Assembly (NCBI GenBank): GCA_016936255.1
Contig: JAFGYE010000073.1
Location: 1 to 64,000 of the forward strand
Source: Marinifilaceae bacterium
GTDB lineage: Bacteria > Bacteroidota > Bacteroidia > Bacteroidales > Marinifilaceae
Reading direction: 5' to 3'
Length of the DNA: 64,000 bases
Both the position numbers and the translations under genes were made by a program. This document shows, piece after piece, positions 7,894 through 17,214 of the stretch (position 1 is its first letter; each line of letters opens with the position of its first letter). The notes below the pieces were generated by a model that was given only the letters and a program-made list of their open reading frames with translations, searched no databases and had not been told where the DNA came from.

Positions 7894-9147
7894 ATGTCAA
7901 TGGATCGTAAAATTGAAGTGAAGAAGGGTTTTAAAACCAAACATATTTATATCCTTATTGGGATCATATTTCTTGGATTTTTAGTGTGGTTGCTCTTGAG
8001 CAGTTCTACCTCTACCTATCGAACCGAACTTGATAAACTCACCATATCAGACGTTTCGCAGGCAGAGTTTAAAGATTACGTTTCGATTACAGGAACTGTT
8101 GAACCCAAAACAACCATCTATCTGGATGTTGAGGAAGGTGGTAAAGTTGTCGAAAAATTAATTGACGAAGGAGAATTGGTGAAAAAAGGCGATGTTATTA
8201 TCAGGCTGATTAACAACGATCTTAAATTGCAGATTCTCAATACCGAATCGTCACTTGCCTATCAGGCCAATGAGCTGCGCAATACTTTGATTAATATGGA
8301 ACAGCAGAAAATCAGCAACAAACAGCAAATTCTTAGCATCGACAGTGATATCATCAGACAAAAAAGACAATACGAACAGAACCAACTTTTATTCGAAAAG
8401 GGATTTATCTCCAAAGAAGTCTACTTAAGATCGAAGGAAGATTATGACCTTTCCCTGCAAGACCGCCAGTTAAGATATCAACGAATGGTTCAGGACTCCA
8501 TTTTTCGGGAGAATCAGAAAACACAAATGAACAGCAGTCTGAATAACATGAAACAAAACCTCGAAATGGTTCGGGAGCGCTTGGAAAATTTGAACATTAA
8601 AGCTCCGGCTGATGGTCAGCTGGGAAGTTTGGATATTGAAATCGGTCAATCGATTAACCGGGGCGAAAGAATAGGCCAGCTTCATATTCTGAACAATTTT
8701 AAAGTGCTTGCCGAGGTCGACGAACATTATATTGACCGTGTCCGCCGGGAGTTAAGTGCTTCGATGCAGCGAAACGATCAGGAGTTTATTTTGAAAACTA
8801 AAAAAGTATATCCGGAAGTTCGGGATGGTCGTTTTAAGGTGGATCTGATTTTCGACGGAAAATCGCCGGAGAATCTGCGCACCGGACAAACCTATCACAT
8901 AAAACTGGAATTGGGACAAGCCGTTGAAGCTACACTGCTGTCCCGTGGTGGATTCTTTCAAAGCACGGGCGGACAATGGGTATTTGTTTTGGATGAATCG
9001 GGGCGGTTTGCCACCAAACGAAACATCAAAATCGGCAGACAAAATTCTCAATATTTCGAGGTACTGGAAGGATTGCAGACAGGTGAGAAAGTGATTACAT
9101 CCAGTTACGATACTTTCGGAGATAATGAACGGATTGATTTTAAATAA
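7894..9147 (+). CDS. Periplasmic adaptor (membrane-fusion) subunit, HlyD/MacA type
   Basis: The 417 residues comprise a short cytoplasmic tail, one membrane anchor (about 18-40) and a first lipoyl half (VTGTVEP-like, here VSITGTVEPKTTIYLDVEEG). A long coiled-coil hairpin at about 115-225 is rich in Gln/Asn/Lys. The second lipoyl half is LNIKAPADGQLGSLDIEIGQ, and beta-barrel/membrane-proximal domains follow. It bridges the inner-membrane ABC complex to the outer membrane. No TolC-like channel gene lies in this operon. Its gene is the first of six genes behind the sigma-54-like promoter. An in-frame second Met two codons later is an equally possible start. Confidence 0.93.
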   Translation: MSMDRKIEVKKGFKTKHIYILIGIIFLGFLVWLLLSSSTSTYRTELDKLTISDVSQAEFKDYVSITGTVEPKTTIYLDVEEGGKVVEKLIDEGELVKKGDVIIRLINNDLKLQILNTESSLAYQANELRNTLINMEQQKISNKQQILSIDSDIIRQKRQYEQNQLLFEKGFISKEVYLRSKEDYDLSLQDRQLRYQRMVQDSIFRENQKTQMNSSLNNMKQNLEMVRERLENLNIKAPADGQLGSLDIEIGQSINRGERIGQLHILNNFKVLAEVDEHYIDRVRRELSASMQRNDQEFILKTKKVYPEVRDGRFKVDLIFDGKSPENLRTGQTYHIKLELGQAVEATLLSRGGFFQSTGGQWVFVLDESGRFATKRNIKIGRQNSQYFEVLEGLQTGEKVITSSYDTFGDNERIDFK

Positions 9148-9198
9148 CAACAACCATACTGATCGTAAACCATCATAATAAATAGAATTTAGTAATTT

Positions 9199-9221
9199 AC
9201 CCCTAAATCCCCTGCAGGGAC
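9199..9221. repeat. Short palindromic intergenic element (CCCCTGCAGGG type)
   Basis: The gap between the adaptor and ATPase genes contains CCCCTAAATCCCCTGCAGGG with a CCCTGCAGGG palindrome. Related CCCCTAAAGGGG sequence occurs at 19686-19697. These look like small dispersed intergenic elements. A transcript through here could form a weak hairpin that lowers readthrough to the ATPase. Confidence 0.45.
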
Positions 9222-9264
9222 TTAAGTGATAACACTTTAATATTCAATAAAAAAATAAATAGCT

Positions 9265-9954
9265 ATGATTAACACAGTAAACCTAAGTAAGGTATTTAGA
9301 ACCGATGAGATTGAAACCTTGGCTCTTAACAATGTAAATCTGAAAATCAACAAAGGCGAATTTGCTGCCATTATGGGTCCATCGGGTTGCGGCAAATCTA
9401 CCCTGATGAATATTCTGGGTTTGCTCGATAATCCTTCGGAAGGACAATACACGTTTGATAGTACCGAAGTATCGGGTTTAAAAGAAGGTCAGCGCACCGA
9501 TCTGCGAAAAGGTAACATTGGTTTTGTATTTCAGAGTTTCAACCTGATTGATGAGTTGAATGTATTCGAAAATGTTGAAATGCCATTGGTTTATCAACGA
9601 ATCAGCAGTAAAACCAGAAAAGAGATGGTGAACAAAGTTCTGGATCGAATGAACATGAGTCATCGTGCACAACACTATCCTCAACAGCTGTCCGGTGGTC
9701 AGCAGCAGCGTGTGGCCATAGCCCGGGCGGTTGTTTCCAACCCAGGATTAATTCTTGCCGATGAGCCAACAGGTAATCTGGATTCGAAAAACGGACAGGA
9801 AGTAATGGAACTGCTTACCGAACTAAACCGCGAAGGAACAACAATCATCATGGTAACTCACTCCATACAAGATGCCGGCTATGCTCACCGAATCATCAAT
9901 CTGTTTGATGGAAAAGTTGTGATGGAAGAAAGTTTGGTTGCTGAGGCAATGTAA
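9265..9954 (+). CDS. ABC transporter ATP-binding protein, MacB type
   Basis: This 229-residue ATPase has Walker [10 protein letters not shown] (about 39-47), Q-loop [10 protein letters not shown], signature [14 protein letters not shown], Walker [14 protein letters not shown] and H-loop MVTHS. It is the only nucleotide-binding subunit among the four permeases that follow, so it presumably serves all of them or several alternative permease pairs. The spacing to the first permease is 47 bases. It is closely related in design to the ATPase gene near the left edge of the window, but that operon is separate. Confidence 0.95.
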   Translation: MINTVNLSKVFRTDEIETLALNNVNLKINKGEFAAIMGPSGCGKSTLMNILGLLDNPSEGQYTFDSTEVSGLKEGQRTDLRKGNIGFVFQSFNLIDELNVFENVEMPLVYQRISSKTRKEMVNKVLDRMNMSHRAQHYPQQLSGGQQQRVAIARAVVSNPGLILADEPTGNLDSKNGQEVMELLTELNREGTTIIMVTHSIQDAGYAHRIINLFDGKVVMEESLVAEAM

Positions 9955-10001
9955 ATCTATTTTTCCCAATAATTGTTTGATAACTGTTAAATACATAAAT
10001 C

Positions 10002-12320
10002 ATGATCTCTAATCATTTGAAATCTTTTGCTCTGCACCTTTGGAAAAATAAACTTTATAGTGTGATCACTATTTTGGGTTTTGCCATATCAATCATGTTT
10101 ATTCTCCTTTTGAGTATTTATATAAAAAATGAATATTCGGCCGATCAATTTCATTTGAAAAAAGACAGGATTTTCCGTTTAACTCATGGGGAAGAATCTG
10201 GTTTTGCACCCCCATCCGGACCATTGCTAATGCAAAAATTTCCGGAAGTAGAAAATTTTGCCAGAACCCGAAATATAGGAGTTTATGTAAAAGCTCCCGG
10301 CACTCCTAAATTGAAAAACCTGACACTATTTGCAGATTCATCCTTTCTTGGCATTTTCTCATTCAAGATGCTTAAGGGCGATAATAAAACTGCATTAAGC
10401 AGGGAAAAGACCGTCGTGTTAACAAAGTCTTTTGCTTACAAACTGTTTGGTAAACTTCCGGAATTGGGAACGACACTTATAATTAACGATGATTTTGACC
10501 TTGAAGTAACAGGCATTATGGAAGATGTACCTGACAACACGCACTTTCAGAAATTCGATATGCTTGTTAATTTCCCTACTCTGGGAAAAGTATTTGGGAT
10601 GAATGATTTTTTGGAATCGTACAGCAGTAATTCTTATGGCTTGTACATTTTAACGAAACCCAATACCAATATTCAGGCTAAAGCTCCCGAAATATTAAAA
10701 ATATTTAAGGAAGTCAACTGGATGTTTAAACAAGAATATGCAAAATCTATTGAATTAGAGCCAATTGTTGATTCATACTTCAGCACATCCAAGTCCTACG
10801 ACACTAAAAATAAAAGCAAAGGTTTTCTTCAGATATTATCGGGAATTGTTTTTCTGATATTGGTGCTTTCCATTATCAACTACGTGAATCTTACAGTTGC
10901 TCAATCGTCTTTTCGAAGCCGGGAAATTGCAATCAAAAAATTAATTGGCGGAAAGAAAAAAGACTTGTTTTTGCAAAGTATGTCCGAATCGATCATCCTT
11001 AGCTTCTTCTCTTTACTCCTTGCAATTATCTTGTGTTTTCAGGTAGTTCCGGTTTTCAATTATTTACTGGATGCAAAACTCAATTTTATTGATGAATTTA
11101 CATGGATCAACATTTGCATTGCTCTTTTATTTATGGGTGTTATTGGCATTATTTCAGGAATAATACCCGCCATTAAAATTGCCCGGTTTGATCCCATTGA
11201 TGTAATGAAAGGCAAAATCAGAACGAAGGAGAAAAGTATCTATTCCCGAATCATGGTTAGTTTTCAATACCTCATTATTATTAGCTTAATCACAAGTGCT
11301 TTTTTCATCAATAAACAAACTAATTTTCTGCGGAATCATCAACTGGGTTTCGAACAGGAAAACATGCTTTGTTTTGAGAGTGAAATACCCCGTGAGAAAC
11401 AGCGCGTTTTGCAGGAAATACTGAAAAAAATCCCCGGAGTTGAAGATGTTTGTTTAAGTGCCGGCACACCCCTTGACGGAGGAAACAACAACTGTTTTAC
11501 CTATAAGGACAAAGAGCTAAGCTTTCAACATTTTATTGTAGATACCAGTTTTTTTAGATTGTTGAACATTCCGATTCGAAAAACAGGCATTGCCTTTTCT
11601 AAAGACATTTGCTTGCTGAATGAAGCCGCGGTAAAAGAATTGGAATTGCCCGAAAATGAGAGCAATTTCAAACTAAAAGGTACCGAATACCCCATTTACG
11701 GAATCGTCAAAAATTTCCATTTCAGGGATTTAAAAAGCAAATTGGGACCCGCCTATTTTCACATTCTTAAACCCGGTCAGTATGCCTGGAGCTATGTAAT
11801 AAAATTAAATGGTAAAAATAATTACGAAACCATTCAAAAAATTAAAAAAGCACACAGCGACTTTACTAATGGTACGCCATTACAATTGGAATTTTTTGAC
11901 GAAACGGTTCACAACTGGTACGAAAGGGAAGACAAAACCGGCAAAATTGTAATGTATTTTACTCTGCTTACCGTAATTATTTCGGTTATGGGATTGTTTG
12001 CCATGTCGCTTTATTACGTTCAGCAAAAAAGGAAAGAAATCGGTATTCGCAAAGTAAACGGCGCCAAAACCAAAGAAATACTGGCTATGCTAAACGGTGA
12101 TTTTGTAAAATGGGTAGCCATCGCCTTTGTTATCGCCTGCCCCATTGCCTGGTATGCCATGCACAAATGGCTCGAGAACTTTGCCTACAGAACAGAACTT
12201 AGCTGGTGGATTTTTGCCCTGGCTGGATTAATCGCCATGGCAATTGCACTGCTTACGGTTTCGTTTCAGTCGTGGCGGGCTGCTACGAGAAATCCTGTGG
12301 AGAGTTTGAGGTATGAATAA
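10002..12320 (+). CDS. MacB/FtsX-like ABC permease, first of four
   Basis: The 772 residues form the duplicated FtsX permease type of Bacteroidota. They comprise an N-terminal helix (about 18-40), a periplasmic MacB_PCD domain to about 275, a three-helix FtsX core (about 278-400), and a fourth-position helix near 420. A second periplasmic domain and a final three-helix core follow, ending in NPVESLRYE. The motif KEIGIRKVNGAKTKEI precedes the last two helices. It works with the upstream ATPase. The last 66 residues differ from those of the next permease at only three positions, while the rest of the two proteins is clearly different. The substrate is unknown; peptide or lipid export or mechanotransmission are possibilities. 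Confidence 0.93.
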   Translation: MISNHLKSFALHLWKNKLYSVITILGFAISIMFILLLSIYIKNEYSADQFHLKKDRIFRLTHGEESGFAPPSGPLLMQKFPEVENFARTRNIGVYVKAPGTPKLKNLTLFADSSFLGIFSFKMLKGDNKTALSREKTVVLTKSFAYKLFGKLPELGTTLIINDDFDLEVTGIMEDVPDNTHFQKFDMLVNFPTLGKVFGMNDFLESYSSNSYGLYILTKPNTNIQAKAPEILKIFKEVNWMFKQEYAKSIELEPIVDSYFSTSKSYDTKNKSKGFLQILSGIVFLILVLSIINYVNLTVAQSSFRSREIAIKKLIGGKKKDLFLQSMSESIILSFFSLLLAIILCFQVVPVFNYLLDAKLNFIDEFTWINICIALLFMGVIGIISGIIPAIKIARFDPIDVMKGKIRTKEKSIYSRIMVSFQYLIIISLITSAFFINKQTNFLRNHQLGFEQENMLCFESEIPREKQRVLQEILKKIPGVEDVCLSAGTPLDGGNNNCFTYKDKELSFQHFIVDTSFFRLLNIPIRKTGIAFSKDICLLNEAAVKELELPENESNFKLKGTEYPIYGIVKNFHFRDLKSKLGPAYFHILKPGQYAWSYVIKLNGKNNYETIQKIKKAHSDFTNGTPLQLEFFDETVHNWYEREDKTGKIVMYFTLLTVIISVMGLFAMSLYYVQQKRKEIGIRKVNGAKTKEILAMLNGDFVKWVAIAFVIACPIAWYAMHKWLENFAYRTELSWWIFALAGLIAMAIALLTVSFQSWRAATRNPVESLRYE

Positions 12321-12391
12321 TGAATTTGATTCCAAGTTAATCTGTGTTTAGCCCATAATTTACTATAAAAACATTCTTAAGAATATAAATC

Positions 12392-14758
12392 ATGCTTCTA
12401 TACAATCTTAAACTTGCTATTAGAAACCTTTTAAGTAACAAAGTAGTTTTGCTTATTAATATTTTGGGCCTTTCAGTAGGAATAACCATAGGATTGTTAA
12501 TATTCTCTTTTGCACAAAAAGAATTATCAACTGATCATTTTCTTCGTCAGTACGAACAGGTATTTACCCTGCTTCGAAATGATCAGCCAGGAGTAGCAAA
12601 ACAGATGAGTCAATTGGTAAAAAAAGAAATACCAGAGATCGAATCCATAACAAACTGTCATTACGAGCAGGCTCCTCAGGTATTCGTGAAAAATAATGAT
12701 GTCAGTTTTAAGATTAAAAGACTTTTGATAGCCGATTCTTCTTTTTTTAAGGTTTTTCAGCTGGCATCAGTTTATGGAAATCCATCTAATTCTTTGAACA
12801 AATCAAATCAATTGGTATTGACAAAATCGCTGGCAAAAAAGATTTTTGGTGATACAAACCCTATTGGAAAAAGTTTACTATACAATACCACTCATTTACA
12901 GAATGAATTAGTAGAAGTAACAGCTGTTATCGAAGATTTACCTCATAATTCGTCATGGGATTTTGAGGCTGTTCTTTCAACATTAACCAATTATAAAATT
13001 GATGGGTATCGAAATCAGGGATGGGGGAATCAAAATTTCATCTCCTTTCTCAAGACCAAGGAAAATGTCGATCCAGAGCTTCTGCAAGAGAAGATCATGA
13101 ATATGTCCCAAGAAAATATACCTGACGAATACAAGAATCTCATTCAATTTTCCATATTTCCATTTTCTCAACTCTATTTTAACTTTCCAAAACACAGCAA
13201 GTTAAAGCATGGAAATAAATTTACCCTGGCGATCATCCAAATCATTGGTTTTCTAATTCTATTTCTTGCCTGTGTTAATTACATTAATTTGGTAACTGCC
13301 CAGCGCGGAAAAAGATATAAGAATGTTGCTATTATTAAAACCATGGGCAGTAACAAACGACATATCTTAGCTCTGTTTACATACGAATCGGCAATAACTC
13401 TTCTTATTGTTTTAGTGCTGGTAATCAGCTTTGTAAGGCTTCTATTAAACGGATTTAACCAGTTAACTCATTCTGCTTTTTCCTTAATCGAAATATTTAC
13501 CGGTTGGAATCTATGTATGTTAGTTTTCATCATGCTATTTACACTGGCAATAACAGGTTTGTTTCCCGGATTGATTTTTAGCAGGCAAACCACAAGTGCT
13601 CTTATTAACAGGCATGTTGATAAAAAACAAAAAAATAGCTTAAGAAATGGCTTGCTGGTGTTCCAGTTTTTTATTTCAATCATATTAATTACTTGTTTAC
13701 TTGTAATCAACCACCAAAACAAACTTCTATTCAACAACAATCCTGGATTTGAAAAGGAACATATTCTCTACGCAAGTACCAACACTGATCTGGAAAACAA
13801 CATTCAGGCTTTTACAAACCAACTACTGCAAACACCGGGAATAGATGATCTTACCTTTTCGAGCGAACCAATCTTAAAAATTTCTGAAAATTGGGGTTTA
13901 TCCTTTATAAATAGAGGAAAGGAAGAAACAATCAGTTTTGCCAAGTTTAGAGTTAGCTCTAATTTTTTCAATTTCTTTACCATTCAATTAAAACAGGGCA
14001 AAAGTTTTACAGAACACTCAAAAGCAAAGTGGGACTTTATTCTCAACGAAACGGCTATTCACAATTTCGACATCAAAGAACTTTCTGATGCCCGAATGCT
14101 CTTTGGTAAAGACCCCTCTTCCGGGACCATAATTGGTGAGGTGGAAGATTTTAACTTTGAATCGATGCATTCCCCCATTCGCGAAGCTGTATTTACCTGC
14201 TCAGGAAAAAGCGATGAAGTTATTTACCTGAAGACAACAGCCAATACTCCGGAGATATTGGAACAAACCATTCACTCAATTAAAAAAAAATGGAACGAAT
14301 TTTCACCGAATTTCCCTTTTGAATATCATTTTCTTGATGATTCCTGGGAACAGCTTTATAGAAAAGAAAAGCAGTTTCAAAAAATCGTCAGCTATGCCGC
14401 TCTAATTTCTCTCTTTCTATCCTGTTTAGGACTGATAGGATTAAGCTTTTTTGTAATTGAAAACCGAACCAAAGAAATAGGAATCCGAAAAGTAAATGGT
14501 GCCAAAACTATCGAGATAATGAGTATGCTAAATCTGGATATATTAAAATGGACATTAATCGCCTTTGTTATAGCCTGCCCCATTGCCTGGTATGCCATGC
14601 GCAAATGGCTCGAAAACTTTGCTTACAAAACAGAACTTAGCTGGTGGATTTTTGCCTTGGCAGGACTCATTGCCATGGGAATTGCATTGCTTACGGTTTC
14701 GTTTCAATCGTGGCGGGCAGCTACAAGGAATCCGGTGGAGAGTTTGAGGTACGAATAA
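12392..14758 (+). CDS. MacB/FtsX-like ABC permease, second of four
   Basis: The 788 residues have the same two-core architecture: first helix at about 20-40, first core at about 280-400 with KIMGSNKRHILALF-like FtsX sequence, second core at the C-terminus. The periplasmic domains share little with the neighbouring permeases, whereas the last ~90 residues are almost the same (ACPIAWYAMRKWLENFAYKT). A perfect palindrome ATTCTTAAGAAT lies ten bases before the start. The 71-base gap to the previous gene has no terminator, so the genes are likely cotranscribed. A quasi-duplicated monomer like this may pair with one of its sister permeases. Confidence 0.93.
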   Translation: MLLYNLKLAIRNLLSNKVVLLINILGLSVGITIGLLIFSFAQKELSTDHFLRQYEQVFTLLRNDQPGVAKQMSQLVKKEIPEIESITNCHYEQAPQVFVKNNDVSFKIKRLLIADSSFFKVFQLASVYGNPSNSLNKSNQLVLTKSLAKKIFGDTNPIGKSLLYNTTHLQNELVEVTAVIEDLPHNSSWDFEAVLSTLTNYKIDGYRNQGWGNQNFISFLKTKENVDPELLQEKIMNMSQENIPDEYKNLIQFSIFPFSQLYFNFPKHSKLKHGNKFTLAIIQIIGFLILFLACVNYINLVTAQRGKRYKNVAIIKTMGSNKRHILALFTYESAITLLIVLVLVISFVRLLLNGFNQLTHSAFSLIEIFTGWNLCMLVFIMLFTLAITGLFPGLIFSRQTTSALINRHVDKKQKNSLRNGLLVFQFFISIILITCLLVINHQNKLLFNNNPGFEKEHILYASTNTDLENNIQAFTNQLLQTPGIDDLTFSSEPILKISENWGLSFINRGKEETISFAKFRVSSNFFNFFTIQLKQGKSFTEHSKAKWDFILNETAIHNFDIKELSDARMLFGKDPSSGTIIGEVEDFNFESMHSPIREAVFTCSGKSDEVIYLKTTANTPEILEQTIHSIKKKWNEFSPNFPFEYHFLDDSWEQLYRKEKQFQKIVSYAALISLFLSCLGLIGLSFFVIENRTKEIGIRKVNGAKTIEIMSMLNLDILKWTLIAFVIACPIAWYAMRKWLENFAYKTELSWWIFALAGLIAMGIALLTVSFQSWRAATRNPVESLRYE

Positions 14759-14831
14759 ACAAAATTGGGCAGATATCTGCTTACAAATAAAATGGAATAA
14801 CAAGAGTAACGAAACTACATAAAAAACGAAT

Positions 14832-17198
14832 ATGAATCTTCCACTAAACCTGACATTAGCAATCCGTAATATCTTCAAGAAGAAGACACAATCCATAATC
14901 AGTATTTTAGGATTGGGCATAGGTGTAGGCTGTGTTTTTCTTTTGATGTTGCTTTACATCCACGAAAATTCATTTAATGGTTCCTTCTCAAACAAACAAT
15001 TACTCTACAGAGTTTTGCAAGGCAGCGATTGTCGCACTTCATTTCCTTTGGCAAGCACAAGTAAAGATGAAATTCCTTTAATTGATAATTATTTCAGGTA
15101 CTATCAAACTGCCGATGTTGAACTAAAAGATTCCCGCAATGAAATTGTGCAGGATCATCAGTTTGCATTTTCAGATGCCGGCATGTTTGATTGTCTTGGT
15201 ATCCGTTTTATACAGGGAAAACCTGCCCAATCAAAATCTGAAGTTTGCATTTCTGAAACTACTGCCCAAAAGTACTTTAACAGCCTCAACGTCTGCAATC
15301 AACTTCTTAAAATCAAGCTGAATAATCAATTTATATCTTTACGGATTACAGGCGTTTACAAAAATTTTCCCACCAATTCTACTTTCAATGCCAATTTCAT
15401 TGCCCACATTGATTTAACACAAGAGGTACTCAGTCACAACCAAGAAATGTTCGGTCATTACGGACAGGAAAACGAAGAGTTTAAAGACTGGAATCACTTT
15501 CCATTTCATAGTTATTTGCTCCTAAATCCGAAGGCAAATCCAGAGGTAATTGTTCACAATATCCAAAACTATAAAACACGAACAAATCATGAAAAACGGA
15601 AAACAATGGATTTTAGTTTGCAGACAATTACCGATATCTATTTAAAGTCAAATGATGTTACCGGAGATACATTTACACCATCGGGAAATGCAAAACAGTT
15701 AATTTATTTTTTAGCCATTGCTTTATTCATTTTACTCATCGCAATTGTCAATTACATTTTTTTAACCAAGGCAAAAATCACCTCCCGCTTAAAAGAGTTG
15801 GGAACCCAGAAAGCATTGGGAGCCTCAGGTGTTGCCATCAAAAAACAAATCGTACTCGAATCAAATTTAATTTCTTTCATCAGCCTTGTTCCTGCTTTTT
15901 TCATCCTGATTGTTGGCATTCCATTTCTGAACGCAACTTTGGATCGCAACCTGAGTATTGAATTGTTCTCGATGTGGCAGGTATGGTCCTTATTGATTCT
16001 CATTGTTTTGCTTACCGGTTCCGTTGCCGGATTAGTAATCGGTATACATGTTTCCAGAGTTTCAACTGTTCTTTTGCTTTTGGGTAAAGTTTCGCAAACA
16101 CCAAAAGTAAAATCATGGAACAACTCCTTTCTGAGTTTGCATTTTGCCATATTTATAGTATTGATTGTTGGTGTTCTAACAGTCAAAAAGCAACTCCATT
16201 ATGCTCAAACCAGTTCCCAAAACATCAATCCCAAAAACATTATTATCTGTGAGTTAAATTCAACAGAATTAAGAAATCAGTTTAATGTTATCCAAACGGA
16301 AGTGGAAAAAATTCCTGGGGTAAGGTATTCCGCCGGATCTTCTTTTATTCCGCCCTTCAATTACTTTCTGCCGGTTAATTTGCAATACGAAAATGAAAGA
16401 ATTCAATTTGATGGACTAATTATGGGTAAGGGAATGGCAGAACTTCTGGAGCTTAAAATTATAGAAGGAGAAAGTTTTGGAGACTTCCGCACCGATCAAA
16501 CAGAAATGATTTTTAACGAATCAGCAGCCAAACAATATAATCTGAAAGCTGGTGAAATGTTTAATGGATGCTATGTAAAAGGAATTGTTAAAGATTTTAA
16601 TGCTCATTCGTTACGAAGGATGATTCAACCCTTGGTTATTCTTCAGCAAGACCCTAAAAAAATGAGTTTGTTTGCCATAAAAACAAATGGGAAAAATGAT
16701 GAGGCAATTACAGAGTCTGTTCAAAATTTATTCAAAGAAATTTCTCCTGATAAAATGGTAAAAGTCTATTCTCTTGCCGATCAGATTACCGAATTCTACC
16801 AAACAGAACAACAACAGGCAAAACTAATCAGTGCCTTCTCACTGCTTGCAATTGTTCTTTCTGTAATGGGATTATTGGGAATGGTACTCAACACCATATC
16901 AAGAAAAACCAAAGAAATAGGTGTCCGCAAAGTAAACGGAGCCAAAACCTACGAAATTATTGCAATGCTTAACAAAGGTTTTGCAAAATGGGTAGCCATC
17001 GCCTTTGTGTTGGCCTGCCCGATTGCCTGGTATACGATGAACCAATGGCTCGAAAACTTCGCTTACAAAACAGAGCTCAGCTGGTGGATTTTTGCCGTAG
17101 CAGGAATCATCGCCATGGGAATTGCGTTGCTTACCGTTTCTATTCAATCGTGGAGAGTGGCAACAAGAAATCCGGTAGAGAGTTTGCGTTACGAATAA
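14832..17198 (+). CDS. MacB/FtsX-like ABC permease, third of four
   Basis: The 788 residues comprise an N-terminal helix (about 20-42), a MacB_PCD periplasmic domain, FtsX core one (about 288-415, with RLKELGTQKALGASGVAIKK), a second periplasmic domain, and core two with KEIGVRKVNGAKTYEI. This first core keeps an FtsX-like motif after its first helix, as the fourth permease does. The C-terminal end is homogenised with its sisters but carries more private changes (YTMNQWLENF, WRVATRN) than the others. It is separated from the fourth permease by only 16 bases. Confidence 0.93.
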   Translation: MNLPLNLTLAIRNIFKKKTQSIISILGLGIGVGCVFLLMLLYIHENSFNGSFSNKQLLYRVLQGSDCRTSFPLASTSKDEIPLIDNYFRYYQTADVELKDSRNEIVQDHQFAFSDAGMFDCLGIRFIQGKPAQSKSEVCISETTAQKYFNSLNVCNQLLKIKLNNQFISLRITGVYKNFPTNSTFNANFIAHIDLTQEVLSHNQEMFGHYGQENEEFKDWNHFPFHSYLLLNPKANPEVIVHNIQNYKTRTNHEKRKTMDFSLQTITDIYLKSNDVTGDTFTPSGNAKQLIYFLAIALFILLIAIVNYIFLTKAKITSRLKELGTQKALGASGVAIKKQIVLESNLISFISLVPAFFILIVGIPFLNATLDRNLSIELFSMWQVWSLLILIVLLTGSVAGLVIGIHVSRVSTVLLLLGKVSQTPKVKSWNNSFLSLHFAIFIVLIVGVLTVKKQLHYAQTSSQNINPKNIIICELNSTELRNQFNVIQTEVEKIPGVRYSAGSSFIPPFNYFLPVNLQYENERIQFDGLIMGKGMAELLELKIIEGESFGDFRTDQTEMIFNESAAKQYNLKAGEMFNGCYVKGIVKDFNAHSLRRMIQPLVILQQDPKKMSLFAIKTNGKNDEAITESVQNLFKEISPDKMVKVYSLADQITEFYQTEQQQAKLISAFSLLAIVLSVMGLLGMVLNTISRKTKEIGVRKVNGAKTYEIIAMLNKGFAKWVAIAFVLACPIAWYTMNQWLENFAYKTELSWWIFAVAGIIAMGIALLTVSIQSWRVATRNPVESLRYE

Positions 17199-17214
17199 AC
17201 CTAAAACAAACAAC

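Noticed and set aside
15752-16186. 144-codon ORF on the minus strand inside the third permease gene
   Set aside because: It is a frame shadow of the permease: no start context, no recognisable domain, and the plus-strand gene is certain.
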